Shown one piece after another: positions 12,664 through 14,110 of a stretch of DNA of 14,110 nucleotides (its first letter is position 1; every line of letters begins with the position of its first letter). The notes under the pieces were generated by a model. It saw only the letters and a program-made list of their open reading frames with translations. It ran no database searches and was not told where the DNA came from. Location: the NCBI GenBank assembly GCA_025935735.1, contig JAICUS010000095.1:1-14110 (forward strand), given 5' to 3'. The translations under genes and the position numbers were made by a program. This DNA is from Solirubrobacteraceae bacterium (GTDB lineage Bacteria > Actinomycetota > Thermoleophilia > Solirubrobacterales > Solirubrobacteraceae).

Positions 12664-14110
12664 GCGGACGGTGAAGGCCTGCGTCAGGCTCGCGGTGGAG
12701 CTGTCGCCGGCGTAGACGTCGATCTCGCCGGGCTCGACGACGAAACGGCCGGAGTTGTCGTAGAAGCCCCAGTCGCTCGCGTCGAGGGAGAAGCTGACCG
12801 TCCGCTTCTCGCCCGGTCGCAGCGTCACGCGCGAGAACCCGCGCAGCCGGCGCACCGGCTGGGACAGGCTCGCGACGGGGTCGTGGATGTAGAGCTGGAC
12901 GACGTCGTCGCCGGCGCGTGAGCCGGTGTTGGCGACGTCGACGCTCGCGGTGACGCGCCCGTGGCGCGAGACGCTGCTCGAGCTCAGGCGCAGGTTGGAC
13001 ACCGCGAACGTCGTGTAGCTCAGGCCGTAGCCGAACGGATACAGCGGGTCGCACGACTTCAGGTCGCGGTAGCGCGAGACGTACTTCTGGTTGACGTCGC
13101 ACGGGCGGCCGGTGGGCAGGTGGTTGTAGTAGATCGGCACCTGGCCGACGACGCGCGGGAAGGACACCGGCAGCTTGCCGCCGGGGTTGACCTTGCCGAA
13201 CAGCACGTCGGCCGCGGCGTTGCCCGCCTCGACGCCCGGGAACCAGGCCTCGAGGATGGCGGGCGAGGCGGCGTCGACCTTCGTCAGCGTCAGCGGCCGG
13301 CCGTTGAACAGCACGACCGTGAACGGCTTGCCGGTGGCCTTGATCTCGTCGATCAGCTCCTGCTGGTTGCCCGGCAGGTCGAGGTCGGTGCGCGACGTCG
13401 CCTCGCCGCTCATCTCGCGCGGCTCGCCGAGCGCGAGCACGACCTGGTCGGCCGCGTTGGCCGCGGCGACCGCGTCCGGGAACGTCGTGTTCGGGCAGTC
13501 CTGCGACGGGTCGTACTGCGGCGGCTCGGTGTTGGGCAGCGTGCACGCCTTCGTGAACGTCGTGTTCGGGTCCTGCGCCTTGATGCCGGTGTAGAGGCTG
13601 ACCGCGTCGCCGTCGCGCCCCTGGCCCCACCACGGGCCGAGCATGTCGTGCTGGTCGTCGCCCAGCGGCCCGATGACCGCCACGGACTTGCTGGGATCGA
13701 GCGGCAGCGTGCTGTTGTCGTTCTTGAGCAGGACCATCGACTCGGCGGCGGCCTTGCGCGCGGCGGCGCGGTCGGCCGGCGTGACGAAGCTGTTCGGATC
13801 GGCCGCCTTGGTCTGGTCGACGTACGGATGGTCGAACAGCCCGGCGCGGAACTTCACCCGCAGGATGCGCTTCACCGCGTCGTCCAGGCGGGCCATGGAG
13901 ATGCGGCGCTGGGCGAGCAGCTGCTTGCCGAAGTCGCGGATGTTGGTGGAGACCATCTCGGAGTCGGTGCCCGCGTTCAGCGCGGCCTGCGCGGCGTCGG
14001 GGCCGTCGGCGGCGACGCCGTGGCCGCACGGGCCGGTGTCCGGGTTCTTCGGCGGGCAGGCGCGCAGCTCGGCCACCGCCGTGTAGTCGCTCTCGACGAA
14101 GCCGTCGAAG
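12661..14110 (-). CDS. Glycoside hydrolase family 3 (beta-glucosidase/beta-xylosidase-like), 5' end outside window
   Basis: The frame stays open to the window edge, and about 482 residues are visible; GH3 enzymes usually have 700-800. Just before the GTG at 14076, the codons from 14109 read FDGFVESDY, the GH3 nucleophile motif (SDW/SDY) whose Asp is encoded at 14086-14088. That GTG is therefore internal and the gene starts outside. Downstream are the end of the catalytic barrel (LNAGTDSEM, RILRVKFRAGLFD) and the alpha/beta sandwich domain (VAVIGPLGDD through LFGKVNPGGKLPVSFP), with SGEATSR followed by LDLPGNQ. PFGYGLSYTTF precedes a C-terminal fibronectin-III-like domain (GDDVVQLYIHDP, GFSRVTLRPGE, VYAGDSS). 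It cleaves terminal beta-linked glucose or xylose. Paired cysteines (e.g. the ACPPKNPDTGPCGHG region) fit an exported enzyme, though the signal peptide is not visible. Substrate is unresolved. Confidence 0.93.
   Translation of the reverse strand, partial: FDGFVESDYTAVAELRACPPKNPDTGPCGHGVAADGPDAAQAALNAGTDSEMVSTNIRDFGKQLLAQRRISMARLDDAVKRILRVKFRAGLFDHPYVDQTKAADPNSFVTPADRAAARKAAAESMVLLKNDNSTLPLDPSKSVAVIGPLGDDQHDMLGPWWGQGRDGDAVSLYTGIKAQDPNTTFTKACTLPNTEPPQYDPSQDCPNTTFPDAVAAANAADQVVLALGEPREMSGEATSRTDLDLPGNQQELIDEIKATGKPFTVVLFNGRPLTLTKVDAASPAILEAWFPGVEAGNAAADVLFGKVNPGGKLPVSFPRVVGQVPIYYNHLPTGRPCDVNQKYVSRYRDLKSCDPLYPFGYGLSYTTFAVSNLRLSSSSVSRHGRVTASVDVANTGSRAGDDVVQLYIHDPVASLSQPVRRLRGFSRVTLRPGEKRTVSFSLDASDWGFYDNSGRFVVEPGEIDVYAGDSSTASLTQAFTVR

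Overview
The window is very GC-rich with strong G/C third positions. It uses GTG and TTG starts alongside ATG and packs genes tightly with 4-bp ATGA/GTGA overlaps. This fits a high-GC actinobacterium. The mix of a long two-domain acyl-CoA-reductase-type SDR, an EACC1/caspase pair, CHAD proteins beside PPK1 and a DUF5615 PIN-like toxin would suit Thermoleophilia/Solirubrobacterales or a relative, but the lineage is inferred and unproven. Almost every base is coding and no gap exceeds about 105 bp. I saw no tRNA, rRNA, CRISPR array, transposase or phage gene.

Layout. (1) 1-2044, plus: the 3' part of a multidomain short-chain dehydrogenase, then an overlapping aldose 1-epimerase-like gene. (2) 2033-3581: a minus-strand CGNR-type zinc-finger regulator diverging from a primary-type sigma-70 factor. 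The leader of the sigma gene carries a hairpin that buries its ribosome binding site. (3) 3582-5924, plus: a two-gene cassette of an EACC1-like small protein and a caspase-family protease with a HEAT-like segment, a Pro/Ala-rich linker and about eight C-terminal membrane segments. This is the best candidate for a conflict/programmed-death system here. (4) 5921-9960, minus: a tightly coupled polyphosphate operon, ppx/gppA - CHAD - CHAD - ppk1. (5) 9982-11639, plus: an ABC-2 type exporter (ATPase and permease), starting only 21 bp from the divergent ppx gene. (6) 11640-12620, plus: a small two-helix membrane protein, then a DUF433-like antitoxin / DUF5615 PIN-like toxin pair. (7) 12661-14110, minus: the C-terminal two thirds of a family 3 glycoside hydrolase that runs off the window, facing the toxin across a strong palindrome.

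How the parts work together. In the polyP operon PPK1 makes polyphosphate, the Ppx/GppA enzyme degrades it (or acts on pppGpp), and the two CHAD proteins probably bind it. The two CHAD ORFs are aligned tandem paralogues that look like the two halves of an ordinary CHAD domain. The EACC1/caspase pair ends on a stop codon that overlaps the ppk1 stop. The TA pair and the caspase cassette are the accessory, conflict-related content; the remainder looks like chromosomal housekeeping or metabolism.
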